DNA of 7,746 nucleotides from Deltaproteobacteria bacterium (GCA_003105225.1 PQAK01000212.1:1-7746); one strand, 5' to 3'. Positions 1 to 7,240 are shown, numbered from the stretch's first letter. Program-made: numbers and translations. The notes: generated by a model from the sequence alone, not told the origin.

Positions 1-899
1 CCGGCCGCGTCCTGCTCATCGAGGCGGACCCCGGGGGCAAGCGCGGGCGCATCGCCTGGGAGTCGGGAGGGGAGGGAGCCGCGGACCGCGAAGAAAAGGT
101 GTCCCTGAAGGACACCTATGTCGAGTGGGTCCTGGGGCAGGGGGTCCACCGGATCTTTTCCGCCGATTCGGCGGCGGCGGGACGGTTCCCCGTGCTGCCG
201 CCGGCCTGGACCGGGGCGCGCGGGGGAGGGCGCCTGCTCGTTCCCGTTCGGGCCGTCGCGGACGGGTTCCACGGCGTGATGGTCTGCGAGGCGGGGGAGG
301 GGCGGAATTTCGACGGGCGGGACGCGGATACCGTCAAGGACATGCTCGCCATCATGCGGATGGGCATCTCGCACGCACTGCGGCTGGAAAACCTCGAGAA
401 GGAGGCCAAGAACGACGGGCTGACCGGGCTGTTGAACCGGAAGACCTTCTGCGCGCAGCTGGCGAACGTCCTCTCCCGGCTGGACGGGAGGTACCCGTGC
501 GCCGTGGTCATGCTGGATATCGACCATTTCAAGAAAGTGAACGATACCTACGGTCATCCGGCAGGGGACGAGGTCATTCGAAAGGTTTCCAGCGTCATCC
601 GGAAAACCGTGCGGAAGGTCGACATGGCAGGCCGATACGGGGGCGAGGAATTCGTCATCTACCTGCACAGCGCGGACCCGTCCCACGCCGGCCAGGTCGC
701 CGAAAGGCTGCGCCTGATGATCCGGCAAACGAGATTCGTCTTCGAAAAACGGGAGGTGGGCGTCACCGCATCGCTGGGATTTGCCTGCTATCCCGGCGAC
801 GGCAAAACCTCCGAGGAGCTGCTCCATCACGCCGACGTTGCGCTCTATCGCTCCAAGCAGGGGGGGCGGGACCGGACAACCGCGTACATGAACCAATAA
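1..899 (+). CDS. GAF-like/GGDEF diguanylate cyclase, 5' partial
   Basis: Diguanylate cyclase, predicted to make the second messenger c-di-GMP from two GTP. The frame is open from base 3, the first complete codon, so the gene starts upstream of the window. A GTG at 99 is internal rather than a convincing start, because coding sequence continues before it and no good ribosome site precedes it. About 298 residues are visible. Numbered from the GTG at 99, residues 1-95 resemble the end of a GAF sensor domain (strands LLVPV and HGVMV, then a helix). A charged linker follows (LENLEKEAKNDGLTGLLNR, about 97-114), then the GGDEF domain to the C-terminus. Metal and substrate residues are in MLDIDHF (138-144) and the GGEEF signature is at 181-185 (bases 639-653). 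An RxxD inhibitory I-site (RKVD, 172-175, bases 612-623) sits five residues before it, as in feedback-inhibited cyclases. The catalytic signature is intact, so activity is likely. The GAF ligand cannot be told. It ends in TAA and lies 83 nt before argS, probably a separate transcription unit. Confidence 0.92.
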   Translation, partial: GRVLLIEADPGGKRGRIAWESGGEGAADREEKVSLKDTYVEWVLGQGVHRIFSADSAAAGRFPVLPPAWTGARGGGRLLVPVRAVADGFHGVMVCEAGEGRNFDGRDADTVKDMLAIMRMGISHALRLENLEKEAKNDGLTGLLNRKTFCAQLANVLSRLDGRYPCAVVMLDIDHFKKVNDTYGHPAGDEVIRKVSSVIRKTVRKVDMAGRYGGEEFVIYLHSADPSHAGQVAERLRLMIRQTRFVFEKREVGVTASLGFACYPGDGKTSEELLHHADVALYRSKQGGRDRTTAYMNQ

Positions 900-915
900 G
901 CCGCGCCCGTATCTG

Positions 916-945
916 TTGACTTCCCCCCCGCCGGGGTAATAAAGT
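916..945 (+). promoter_or_regulatory. Candidate sigma70-type promoter for the argS-trp operon
   Basis: TTGACT at 916-921 matches the -35 consensus at five of six positions. The -10 is less clear: TAAAGT at 940-945 gives an 18-bp spacer, and TAATAA at 937-942 gives 15 bp. The AT-rich patch stands out in an otherwise very GC-rich region, and it is the only good candidate in front of the six-gene train. Start of transcription would fall near 950, about 30 nt before argS. The -10 lies inside the left arm of the perfect inverted repeat at 935-960. Assigned by pattern only. Confidence 0.45.
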
Positions 946-965
946 ATTCACTTTATTACCTTTTT
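935..965 (+). terminator. Perfect 11-bp hairpin plus T-run: terminator and/or operator
   Basis: GGTAATAAAGT (935-945) and ACTTTATTACC (950-960) are exact reverse complements around a 4-nt loop, ATTC (946-949). They are followed directly by five T residues (961-965). This has the form of a rho-independent terminator for the upstream diguanylate cyclase gene, which ends 35 nt before it. The stem is AT-rich (three G-C pairs of eleven), so it would be weaker than a typical terminator. On the minus strand there is no T-run after the stem, so it would act in one direction only. Because the dyad covers the likely argS -10 region, it could equally be a repressor-binding operator. Both roles are compatible. 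Confidence 0.5.
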
Positions 966-982
966 CCGATTTCGAGGAGCGC

Positions 983-2647
983 GTGGACGTACGCAAGATA
1001 ACGGAATCCCTTCTTCTTTCCGGAATAAAACGGAAATTGGCGGAATGGGGCACGGACCTGGAAATCCCCGTATCCGTGGAGATCCCCCGGCAGGAGGAGC
1101 ACGGCGATTTCTCTACGAACGCGGCCATGCAGCTGGCCCGCCGGGTGGGGAAAAAGCCCAGGGAGGTCGCGGGGGAACTGGTGGAGGCGATCCGGCAGGA
1201 GGATGAGGACGGCTGGATCGCGTCGCTCTCGGTCGCAGGTCCGGGTTTCATCAATATCGTGCTTTCCGATGACGCGTGGCGGGAAGTGGTCGCTACCGCC
1301 CTGCGAAAGGGAAACCGGTTCGGCGCCTCCGACCAGGCGAAGGGAGAGAACGTTCTCCTCGAATTCGTATCGGCCAACCCGACCGGCCCCCTTCACGTCG
1401 GGCACGGCAGGGGAGCGGCGGTCGGGGACGCGCTGGCGCGGATCCTTTCCTTCGAGGGATATGAAGTCGCCACCGAATATTACGTGAACGACGTCGGCAA
1501 CCAGATGGATAACCTGGGGAGGTCGCTGTTCGCGAGGTATCTCCAGGAATGCGGCAGGGACGCGCAGCTCCCTGAGGACGGGTACCGCGGAGAGTACCTG
1601 GCCGCGCTGGCGCGGGAATTCCGCGAGGAGGCGGGCGACCGCTACATGACGGCCTCCGTGGACGAGGCGCTCCCGGTGTTCCGGAAGGTTGCGTGCGACC
1701 GGATCCTGGAGGGGATCCGGAAGGATCTCGAGGAGTTTCGCGTCGTCTTCGGGAACTGGTTCCGCGAGGAGAAACTCCACCGGGACGGAGACGTGAAGGA
1801 CAGCATCGAGGCGCTGCGCGGACGGGAAATGCTCTACGAGTCCGATGGCGCGATCTTCTTCAAGAGCGAGGCCCACGGGGACGAGAAGGACCGGGTGCTC
1901 GTCCGGTCGGACGGGCGGACGACCTACTTCGCGTCGGACGTGGCCTATCACCGGCACAAGTTCCGCCGGGGATACGCGCGCATGATCGACATCTGGGGAG
2001 CGGACCACCACGGGTACGCCCCGCGGCTGCTGGCGGCCCTGCGCGGACTGGGCGAGGAGGAGTCGCGCCTGGAGGTGCTGCTCGTCCAGTTCGTGACCCT
2101 GATCCGCGACGGGAAGGCCGTCCAGATGTCCACCCGGTCGGGGGAATTCACGACGCTGCGCGAGGTGCTCGAGGAGGTGGGAACGGACGCGGCGAGATTT
2201 TTCTATCTCCTCAGGAGCCATCACACGCACCTGGATTTCGACCTGACGCTTGCGAAGACCCGGTCCGCCGAGAACCCCGTCTATTACATCCAGTATGTCC
2301 ACGCCAGGATCTGCAGCATCTTCCGGGAGGCCGCCGCGCGGGAGACCCCGCTGTCGGATCCTCCCCCCTTGTCGTCGCTCTCCCTCCCCGACGAGCTCGC
2401 CCTGATGAAGAAAGTGGCGCGCTTCCCGGATGTCGTGTCGGAGGCTGCGAGGCTGCGGGAACCCCACAGGATCCCCTTCTACCTGATCGAGCTCGCGCGG
2501 GAGTTCCACGCGTTCTACCAGAACCACCGGTTCCTGGGGGAGACCCCGGAACGGACCCAGGGACGGCTGGCCCTGGCCAGGGCGGTGATGATCGTGGTCC
2601 GCACGGGATTCTCCCTCATCGGCGTTACCGCGCCGGAGCGGATGTGA
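983..2647 (+). CDS. argS: Arginyl-tRNA synthetase
   Basis: Class I aminoacyl-tRNA synthetase that charges tRNA-Arg with arginine using ATP in the cytoplasm. It is a full-length protein of 554 residues, normal for the family. An N-terminal additional domain (about 1-115, with EEHGDFSTNAAMQLA) leads into the catalytic core. This carries the HIGH motif as HVGH at 138-141, within the family block ANPTGPLHVGHGRGAAVGD, and GADHHGY near 339-345. The KMSKS loop is degenerate (QMSTRSGEF, 381-389). A C-terminal DALR anticodon-binding domain runs from about 431 (NPVYYIQYVHARI) to the usual ending APERM. The GTG at 983 is the first start codon in frame, and the nearby codons upstream in this frame hold no ATG, GTG or TTG. 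GAGGAG at 974-979 serves as ribosome site, though only 3 nt away. It heads the operon, and its stop overlaps the next gene's start. Confidence 0.97.
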   Translation: MDVRKITESLLLSGIKRKLAEWGTDLEIPVSVEIPRQEEHGDFSTNAAMQLARRVGKKPREVAGELVEAIRQEDEDGWIASLSVAGPGFINIVLSDDAWREVVATALRKGNRFGASDQAKGENVLLEFVSANPTGPLHVGHGRGAAVGDALARILSFEGYEVATEYYVNDVGNQMDNLGRSLFARYLQECGRDAQLPEDGYRGEYLAALAREFREEAGDRYMTASVDEALPVFRKVACDRILEGIRKDLEEFRVVFGNWFREEKLHRDGDVKDSIEALRGREMLYESDGAIFFKSEAHGDEKDRVLVRSDGRTTYFASDVAYHRHKFRRGYARMIDIWGADHHGYAPRLLAALRGLGEEESRLEVLLVQFVTLIRDGKAVQMSTRSGEFTTLREVLEEVGTDAARFFYLLRSHHTHLDFDLTLAKTRSAENPVYYIQYVHARICSIFREAAARETPLSDPPPLSSLSLPDELALMKKVARFPDVVSEAARLREPHRIPFYLIELAREFHAFYQNHRFLGETPERTQGRLALARAVMIVVRTGFSLIGVTAPERM

Positions 2648-3309
2648 AAACCCTGTACAATAAACCAGGGCGCAGGCGGGGGGATGGCGAGGGGCACTCG
2701 TACGCCTTCTTCGCCGCGGGGGCCATCGTCGTCCTTGCGGCCGTGTTCGTCATCGGGCTCCAGGTGGGAAGAGTCATCGAAAAGGACGCGGCCGGGCGGG
2801 AAGTCCGGGCGGAGAAAACCTCCCCGGCGCCTGCGCGCCAGGGAACGCCGCCGCGCGCGGGCGACGCGGACATCCGGAAAGACCTCGGGGCGTTTTCGGA
2901 GGAAGCGTCCAAGGTTCCCGTGGTCCCGCCGCCGATCGCCGGGGTCGAAACCGAGAAGAAGTTCACCTTCCCGGAGACGCTCGAGAAAAAAGAGGCCACG
3001 GTGATCCCCCTCGTCCGTGCGAAGAAGGACGACGCCGCGGCGCAGGGAGCGCAGCCCGCGCCGCCGACCGCCGCGCGGAAATACACCGTGCAGGCGGGGG
3101 CGTTCCGGGACAAGGGGGCGGCGGAAGCGCAGCGCAAAAAACTGGGCAAGGCGGGATATGCCGTGCGCGTCGTCCCGGCCGCAAGGAAAAACCGGCAGCG
3201 GTATTTCCGCGTGCTCCTGGGGCCGTTTCCCGATGGCGATGCGGCGAAGAAGGCGGTCCGGAGGCTCAAGAACGAGATGAAGATCGAAGCCTACCTGATT
3301 CAGGGGTGA
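2644..3309 (+). CDS. SPOR-domain single-pass membrane protein
   Basis: A 221-residue protein with a bitopic architecture. A short basic cytoplasmic tail (residues 1-18, KPGRRR) precedes one transmembrane helix (about 20-42, YAFFAAGAIVVLAAVFVIGLQVG). A low-complexity Ala/Pro/Lys-rich periplasmic linker spans about 43-143. A C-terminal SPOR domain (about 144-220) begins KYTVQAGAFRDKGAAEAQ and has the second repeat YFRVLLGPFPDGDAAKKA. SPOR domains bind glycan strands stripped of stem peptides at division septa, so a role in cell division or envelope remodelling, FtsN- or DedD-like, is a family inference. The specific orthologue is not recognisable. The frame is open far upstream (from 1693), but that is argS in another frame. 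The start is GTG 2644, with GGAG at 2635-2638 five nt before it and a GTGA overlap with the argS stop. An argS–SPOR pairing fits deltaproteobacterial gene order as I recall it. Confidence 0.88.
   Translation: MKTLYNKPGRRRGDGEGHSYAFFAAGAIVVLAAVFVIGLQVGRVIEKDAAGREVRAEKTSPAPARQGTPPRAGDADIRKDLGAFSEEASKVPVVPPPIAGVETEKKFTFPETLEKKEATVIPLVRAKKDDAAAQGAQPAPPTAARKYTVQAGAFRDKGAAEAQRKKLGKAGYAVRVVPAARKNRQRYFRVLLGPFPDGDAAKKAVRRLKNEMKIEAYLIQG
3302..3306 (+). promoter_or_regulatory. Ribosome binding site AGGGG deciding the trpE start
   Basis: AGGGG lies 8 nt before ATG 3315, good Shine-Dalgarno spacing. It overlaps the last codons of the SPOR gene and directly abuts the alternative GTG at 3306, so it cannot serve that codon. 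This favours ATG 3315 as the trpE start. Confidence 0.55.
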
Positions 3310-3314
3310 AGCGG

Positions 3315-4805
3315 ATGCGGATCTGTCCGACGAAAGAGGAATTCCGGGCGCACGCGGAGACGTTCTCCGTCATCCCGGTCTGGCACGAGTTCCACGCCGA
3401 TCTCGAGACGCCGGTGTCCGCCTACCTGAAGATCGCCTCGAAGTTTCCGGACGACCACTTCCTGCTCGAGAGCGTGGAGGGAGGGGAGAAGTGGGCGAGG
3501 TATTCCTTCATCGGCTTCGATCCGTATCTGCGGTACCGGGCGGACGGCGGAACGGTGTCGATCCGGAAGGGACGGGCGGAGAGCGCACATCCCGCCGAAG
3601 GGGATCCCTTGAGGGAGCTGGAGGGATTCCTGTCCGGGATCCGGTACCAGCATGCGGCCGGGCTGCCGCGGCTGTCGGGGGGCGCGGTCGGATTCATCGG
3701 ATACGACTACGTCCGGCACATCGAGAAGATCCCCGACACGCACCCGGCGGAAGGGACTCCGGATGCGCTCTTCCTGTTCCCGTCCCGCCTGGTGATCTTC
3801 GACAACGTGAAGCATACGATCCGGATCGTGGCCCACGGGGAGGTTCCGGAGGCCGGCGCCGCCGGGGAGGCCTACGACCGGTGCCGCTCCTCCATCGAAG
3901 CGGTGCGCGCCATCCTCCAGGGGCCGCTCCCCTGGTCGGAGATCCCCCGGGGGCGGGAGGGAGCGGAGCCGGTCTTCGACATCCCCCGCGACGCGTTCCT
4001 CGCCGGCGTCCGGAAGGCGAAGGAGTATATCCGCGATGGGGAGATCATCCAGGCCGTGCTCTCCAACCGCGCGCGCATGAAGACGGACCGTTCCCCCGCG
4101 GAGGTCTACCGGGTCCTCCGGGCGCTGAACCCGTCGCCGTACATGTATCTCCTGAAGACGGGCGGACTCGCCGTGGTCGGCTCCTCGCCGGAAGTCCTGG
4201 TCCGGCTGGAGGGGGACCTGGTCCAACTGCGGCCGATCGCCGGGACCCGTCCCAGGGGCGCCGCCCCCGAGGAGGACCGGAGGCTCGAGGCGGAGCTCCT
4301 CTCCGATCCCAAGGAGATCGCCGAGCACGTGATGCTGGTCGACCTGGGCCGGAACGACGTGGGGCGCGTTGCGGCGTGGGGGTCGGTCAAGGTGGACGAA
4401 CTGATGACGGTGGAGCGGTATTCCCACGTGATGCACATCGTTTCCAACGTGGTCGGCAGGCTCCGGAAGGGGCTGTCCGCCTTCGACGTGCTCCGGGCGG
4501 CCTTTCCCGCCGGGACGGTCACGGGCGCGCCCAAGGTGCGGGCCATGGAGATCATCGAGGAGCTGGAGCCCTTCCGCCGGGGCATCTACGCGGGCGCGGT
4601 GGGGTATTTCGACCTGCAGGGGAGCATGGACTTCTGCATCACGATCCGCACCATCGTGATGCGGGACGGCGAGGCGGTGGTCCAGGCCGGCGCCGGGATC
4701 GTCGCGGATTCGGACCCGGAGAAGGAGTGGGAGGAGATCCGGAGCAAGGCGCGGGTCCTTTTCCGGGCGATCGGCGCCGGCGAGGGAGGGAGGGAGCGCC
4801 CGTGA
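3315..4805 (+). CDS. trpE: Anthranilate synthase component I
   Basis: Converts chorismate and ammonia (from the TrpG amidotransferase) to anthranilate and pyruvate, the committed step of tryptophan synthesis. With ATG 3315 it has 496 residues, typical for TrpE. The N-terminal domain carries the tryptophan feedback motif LLES (50-53) in HFLLESVEGGEKWARYSFIG. The chorismate-binding domain has all the family blocks: PIAGTRPRG (307-315), HVMLVDLGRND (338-348), FPAGTVTGAPKVRAMEII (397-414), YAGAVGY (425-431) and QAGAGIVADSDPEKEW (457-472). The pairing with trpG and the LLES motif favour TrpE over PabB. An in-frame GTG at 3306 would add three residues and overlap the SPOR stop by four bases; the AGGGG site argues for ATG 3315. 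The 3' end overlaps trpGD by GTGA. No leader, attenuator or terminator fits upstream, so control appears to be mainly feedback inhibition. Confidence 0.97.
   Translation: MRICPTKEEFRAHAETFSVIPVWHEFHADLETPVSAYLKIASKFPDDHFLLESVEGGEKWARYSFIGFDPYLRYRADGGTVSIRKGRAESAHPAEGDPLRELEGFLSGIRYQHAAGLPRLSGGAVGFIGYDYVRHIEKIPDTHPAEGTPDALFLFPSRLVIFDNVKHTIRIVAHGEVPEAGAAGEAYDRCRSSIEAVRAILQGPLPWSEIPRGREGAEPVFDIPRDAFLAGVRKAKEYIRDGEIIQAVLSNRARMKTDRSPAEVYRVLRALNPSPYMYLLKTGGLAVVGSSPEVLVRLEGDLVQLRPIAGTRPRGAAPEEDRRLEAELLSDPKEIAEHVMLVDLGRNDVGRVAAWGSVKVDELMTVERYSHVMHIVSNVVGRLRKGLSAFDVLRAAFPAGTVTGAPKVRAMEIIEELEPFRRGIYAGAVGYFDLQGSMDFCITIRTIVMRDGEAVVQAGAGIVADSDPEKEWEEIRSKARVLFRAIGAGEGGRERP
4784..4796 (+). repeat. Tandem GGGA repeat at the trpE end, serving as trpG ribosome site
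   Basis: Three direct copies of GGGA followed by G span the last codons of trpE (Gly-Gly-Arg-Glu). The final GGAG (4793-4796) sits 5 nt before the GTG start of trpGD and is the evident Shine-Dalgarno sequence. Short tandem repeats of a unit not divisible by three are potential slippage sites. Confidence 0.6.
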
Positions 4806-6421
4806 TCGCGGTGATCGACAATTACGATTCGTTCACCTACAACCTCGTGCAGTACCTGTGCGAGCTCGGGGCGGAGGTCGACGTGTTCCGCAACGATGCG
4901 GTCACCGTCTCCCAGCTGGCCGCGAAGGATCCTTCCGGGATCGTCGTCTCTCCGGGCCCCGGCGGCCCGGACGACGCGGGGATCTCCCTCGAGGCGGTCC
5001 GCGCATTCTCCGACCGCGTCCCCATCCTCGGAGTGTGCCTCGGCCACCAGTGCATCGGACAGGCCTTCGGAGGGAAGGTCGTCCACGCGCAGGCGCTCAT
5101 GCACGGAAAGACCTCCCGGATCCGCCACAACGGGAAGGGGATCTTCTCCATGCTGGAAAACCCGCTGACCGCGACGCGCTATCACTCGCTCGCCCTGGAG
5201 AAGGACTCCCTGCCGCCGGAGCTGGAGGTCAGCGCGGAATCCGAGGACGGCGAGATCATGGGAGTGCGCCACGTGTCCCGCCCGATCTTCGGGGTGCAGT
5301 TCCATCCCGAGTCGATCCTCACGCAGTACGGCATGAGGATCCTCGAGAACTTCCTTTCCCTCATCGATCCCCAGCAGCCGGTCCTCCGATGCTTCCGCAA
5401 CATGCGCGAGGCGATCACGGAGGTGGCGGCGGGCAAGGACCTTTCGGCGGACGGGATGCGGGACGCGATGCGGATGATCATGGAAGGGGAGGCCACGCCC
5501 GCGCAGATCGCCGCTTTCCTGTCCTGCCTCTCGATCAAGGGGGAGACGACGGCGGAGATCGCGGCCGCCGCCGACGTCATGCGGCAGAAGGCGATCCGCA
5601 TCGCCGCCCCTCCCGGAGAGGACGTGCTCGACACGTGCGGGACGGGCGGGGACCGCGCCGGCACGTTCAATATCTCCACGACCGTGGCGTTCGTCGCCGC
5701 GGGGGCGGGCGTGCGCGTGGCCAAGCACGGCAACCGCTCCGTGACCAGCCGGTCCGGAAGCGCCGACGTGCTGGAGGCCCTCGGCATGGACCTGTCCCTG
5801 CCGGCGTCCGCGGTCCAGCGCGCGCTCGACGAGGCGGGGATCACGTTCATGTTCGCCCCGAGGTTCCACGCCGCGATGAAATACGCCATCGGCCCGCGCC
5901 GGGAGATCGCCATCCGGACGATCTTCAACATCCTCGGACCGATCAGCAATCCCGCCGGGGTGAACTGCCAGGTGGTCGGCGTGTTCAGCGAGGAGCTGGG
6001 CGAGACGTACGCCCGGGTTCTGGGGGAGCTGGGGCACCGGCGGGCCTTCGTCGTCCACGGGACCGACGGGCTGGACGAGGTCACCCTGGCCGCTCCCTCC
6101 ATCGTGTGGGATGTCCGCAAGGGGGCGGTGAAGCGGTACCTGTTCGACCCGAGGTCGGTCGGGTTCGAGTACGCCTCCCTCCAGGACCTCAAAGGCGGAG
6201 ACGCGGAGACCAACGCGGGGATCCTCAAGGGGATCCTCGGGGGCGCGAAGGGGCCGGGCCGGCAGGCGACCCTGCTGAACGCGGGATTTGCGATCGTCGC
6301 CGGCGGGAAGGCCGGGGATGTCCGGGAAGGCATCGAGATGGCGGCCCGGTCGATCGACTCCGGGGCGGCGATGTCCCGGCTGAACGCGTTCCTGGGCATT
6401 CTCGGACGCAAGGGAGCGTAG
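4802..6421 (+). CDS. trpGD: Fused anthranilate synthase component II / anthranilate phosphoribosyltransferase
   Basis: A single 539-residue bifunctional enzyme. Residues 1 to about 188 are the TrpG glutamine amidotransferase supplying ammonia to TrpE. It shows the NYDSFTYNLVQYL start, SPGPGGP (50-56), nucleophile Cys79 in GVCLGHQ, and His168/Glu170 in FHPES, so the catalytic triad is complete. After a short linker (LIDPQQPVLRCF), residues about 198-535 are TrpD, which joins anthranilate to PRPP. Visible are DTCGTGGD (277-284), FNISTT (289-294), KHGNRSVTSRSGSAD (308-322), the Arg366 region that binds anthranilate in homologues, and the metal-binding DE (425-426) in GLDEVTL. Both halves look active. 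The start is GTG 4802, overlapping the trpE stop as GTGA, with GGAG 5 nt upstream. No stop or good ribosome site lies at the domain junction, so the fusion is real in this sequence. Enteric bacteria such as E. coli have the same fusion order. It ends in TAG, 10 nt before trpC. Confidence 0.96.
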   Translation: MIAVIDNYDSFTYNLVQYLCELGAEVDVFRNDAVTVSQLAAKDPSGIVVSPGPGGPDDAGISLEAVRAFSDRVPILGVCLGHQCIGQAFGGKVVHAQALMHGKTSRIRHNGKGIFSMLENPLTATRYHSLALEKDSLPPELEVSAESEDGEIMGVRHVSRPIFGVQFHPESILTQYGMRILENFLSLIDPQQPVLRCFRNMREAITEVAAGKDLSADGMRDAMRMIMEGEATPAQIAAFLSCLSIKGETTAEIAAAADVMRQKAIRIAAPPGEDVLDTCGTGGDRAGTFNISTTVAFVAAGAGVRVAKHGNRSVTSRSGSADVLEALGMDLSLPASAVQRALDEAGITFMFAPRFHAAMKYAIGPRREIAIRTIFNILGPISNPAGVNCQVVGVFSEELGETYARVLGELGHRRAFVVHGTDGLDEVTLAAPSIVWDVRKGAVKRYLFDPRSVGFEYASLQDLKGGDAETNAGILKGILGGAKGPGRQATLLNAGFAIVAGGKAGDVREGIEMAARSIDSGAAMSRLNAFLGILGRKGA

Positions 6422-6431
6422 CGGGCCGGGC

Positions 6432-7226
6432 ATGGCAACCCATCTGGAAAGGATCCTTTCCGCGGTCCGGGAGGAGCTGGAGGCTCGAAAGGCCGCCGAC
6501 CCGTTCGCCGACGTCGCGGCGCGGGCGAAACGGAACGTGCAAAGGCGCGGCCTGCGGCGCGGACCGTGGGAACCCCCGGGGATCATCGCCGAGATCAAGC
6601 GCGCCTCCCCCTCGAGGGGATGGATCCGGAAGGACCTGGACGCGGCGGAGACGGCCCGCGCCTACGTGCGCGGAGGAGCGTGCGCCGTCTCCGTGCTCAC
6701 GGAAGGGCGGTTCTTCGGCGGATCGCTTGCGGACCTGTCCGCGGCAAGCGCGGCCTGCGGCGACGTGCCGGCGCTGCGGAAGGATTTTCTCCTGGACGAC
6801 TACATGATCGCGGAATCCCGCGCCCACGGCGCCGACCTCGTTCTGCTGATCGTCGCCGTCCTGGGGAAAGAGACCGGGAGGATGCTCCGGTCCGCGCGCG
6901 AATTCGGCATGGAAGCGCTGGTCGAAGTGCACGACGAGGCCGAGATGGAGCTGGCGGCGGAAGCGGGCGCTTCGGTCATCGGGATCAACAACCGGAGCCT
7001 TGCGACCTTGAAGGTCGACCTGGACACCTCCCGGCGGCTGCTCCCGCTGGCGCCCGGCGGCGCCATGAAGGTGGTGGAAAGCGGGATCGCCTCCCCGGAG
7101 GAAGTGCGGCGGCTCCACGCGATGGGAGCGGACGCGTTCCTGGTCGGGGAGGCGCTGGTGCGGGCCGGGGACCCGGAGGAAGCGGTGCGGACGATCAGGG
7201 AAAAATCCAGCCGGCGTACGGCATGA
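6432..7226 (+). CDS. trpC: Indole-3-glycerol phosphate synthase
   Basis: Cyclises carboxyphenylamino-deoxyribulose phosphate to indole-3-glycerol phosphate with loss of CO2 and water. It has 264 residues, the normal length for a stand-alone TrpC; no TrpF isomerase domain is attached. It is a (beta/alpha)8 barrel with the family residues in place: Glu54 and Lys56 in IIAEIKRASPSRG, Lys117 in LRKDFLLDDYMI, Glu165 in LVEVHDEAEM, Asn186/Asn187 in GINNRSL, and Glu217-Ser218 in VESGIAS. The phosphate-site strand is ADAFLVGEALVRAGDP (234-249). Start ATG 6432 is 10 nt after the trpGD stop. There is no good Shine-Dalgarno in that gap; AGGGAG at 6411-6416 is 15 nt away. Translation may rely on ribosomes arriving from trpGD. 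Confidence 0.96.
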   Translation: MATHLERILSAVREELEARKAADPFADVAARAKRNVQRRGLRRGPWEPPGIIAEIKRASPSRGWIRKDLDAAETARAYVRGGACAVSVLTEGRFFGGSLADLSAASAACGDVPALRKDFLLDDYMIAESRAHGADLVLLIVAVLGKETGRMLRSAREFGMEALVEVHDEAEMELAAEAGASVIGINNRSLATLKVDLDTSRRLLPLAPGGAMKVVESGIASPEEVRRLHAMGADAFLVGEALVRAGDPEEAVRTIREKSSRRTA

Positions 7227-7227
7227 A

Positions 7228-7233
7228 AAGGAG
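7228..7233 (+). promoter_or_regulatory. Ribosome binding site for trpB2
   Basis: AAGGAG lies 7 nt before ATG 7241, immediately after the trpC stop. It is the closest to consensus of the ribosome sites in the window and fixes the trpB2 start. Confidence 0.75.
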
Positions 7234-7240
7234 CGTATCG

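Noticed and set aside
99..101. GTG 99 as the true start of the diguanylate cyclase
   Set aside because: The frame is open back to base 3 with plausible protein sequence (GRVLLIEADPGGKRGRIAW), the GAF-like domain would be cut, and no good ribosome site precedes it.
956..2527. Long minus-strand open frame (523 codons) opposite argS
   Set aside because: The + strand holds an unmistakable full-length ArgRS. The antisense translation is rich in Arg, Pro, Val and His with no domain, a common artefact of high-GC codon bias.
1693..2643. Upstream extension of the SPOR gene frame into argS
   Set aside because: The translation before 2644 is Arg/Gly/Pro-rich shadow sequence. A GTG with GGAG at the right spacing and an N-terminal membrane anchor place the start at 2644.
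3300..4436. Minus-strand open frame of 378 codons opposite trpE
   Set aside because: Shadow of trpE with no motif, and it crosses the SPOR/trpE junction.
4784..4796. G-quadruplex at the trpE/trpG junction
   Set aside because: Only three GGG tracts are close together; a fourth suitably placed tract is missing.
5402..5404. Internal ATG as a separate trpD start
   Set aside because: It is in frame with trpG, with no stop between the domains and no Shine-Dalgarno sequence before it, so a fused protein is the simpler reading.
4586..6598. Minus-strand open frame of 670 codons opposite trpGD and the end of trpE
   Set aside because: It spans several real genes and their junctions, has low-complexity Arg/Gly/Asp/His composition, no recognisable motif, and is explained by GC-rich third positions.
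4858..6807. Plus-strand alternative frame of 649 codons across trpGD and trpC
   Set aside because: Arg/Gly/Pro-rich translation of coding DNA in the wrong frame. The true frames carry every catalytic motif of TrpG, TrpD and TrpC.
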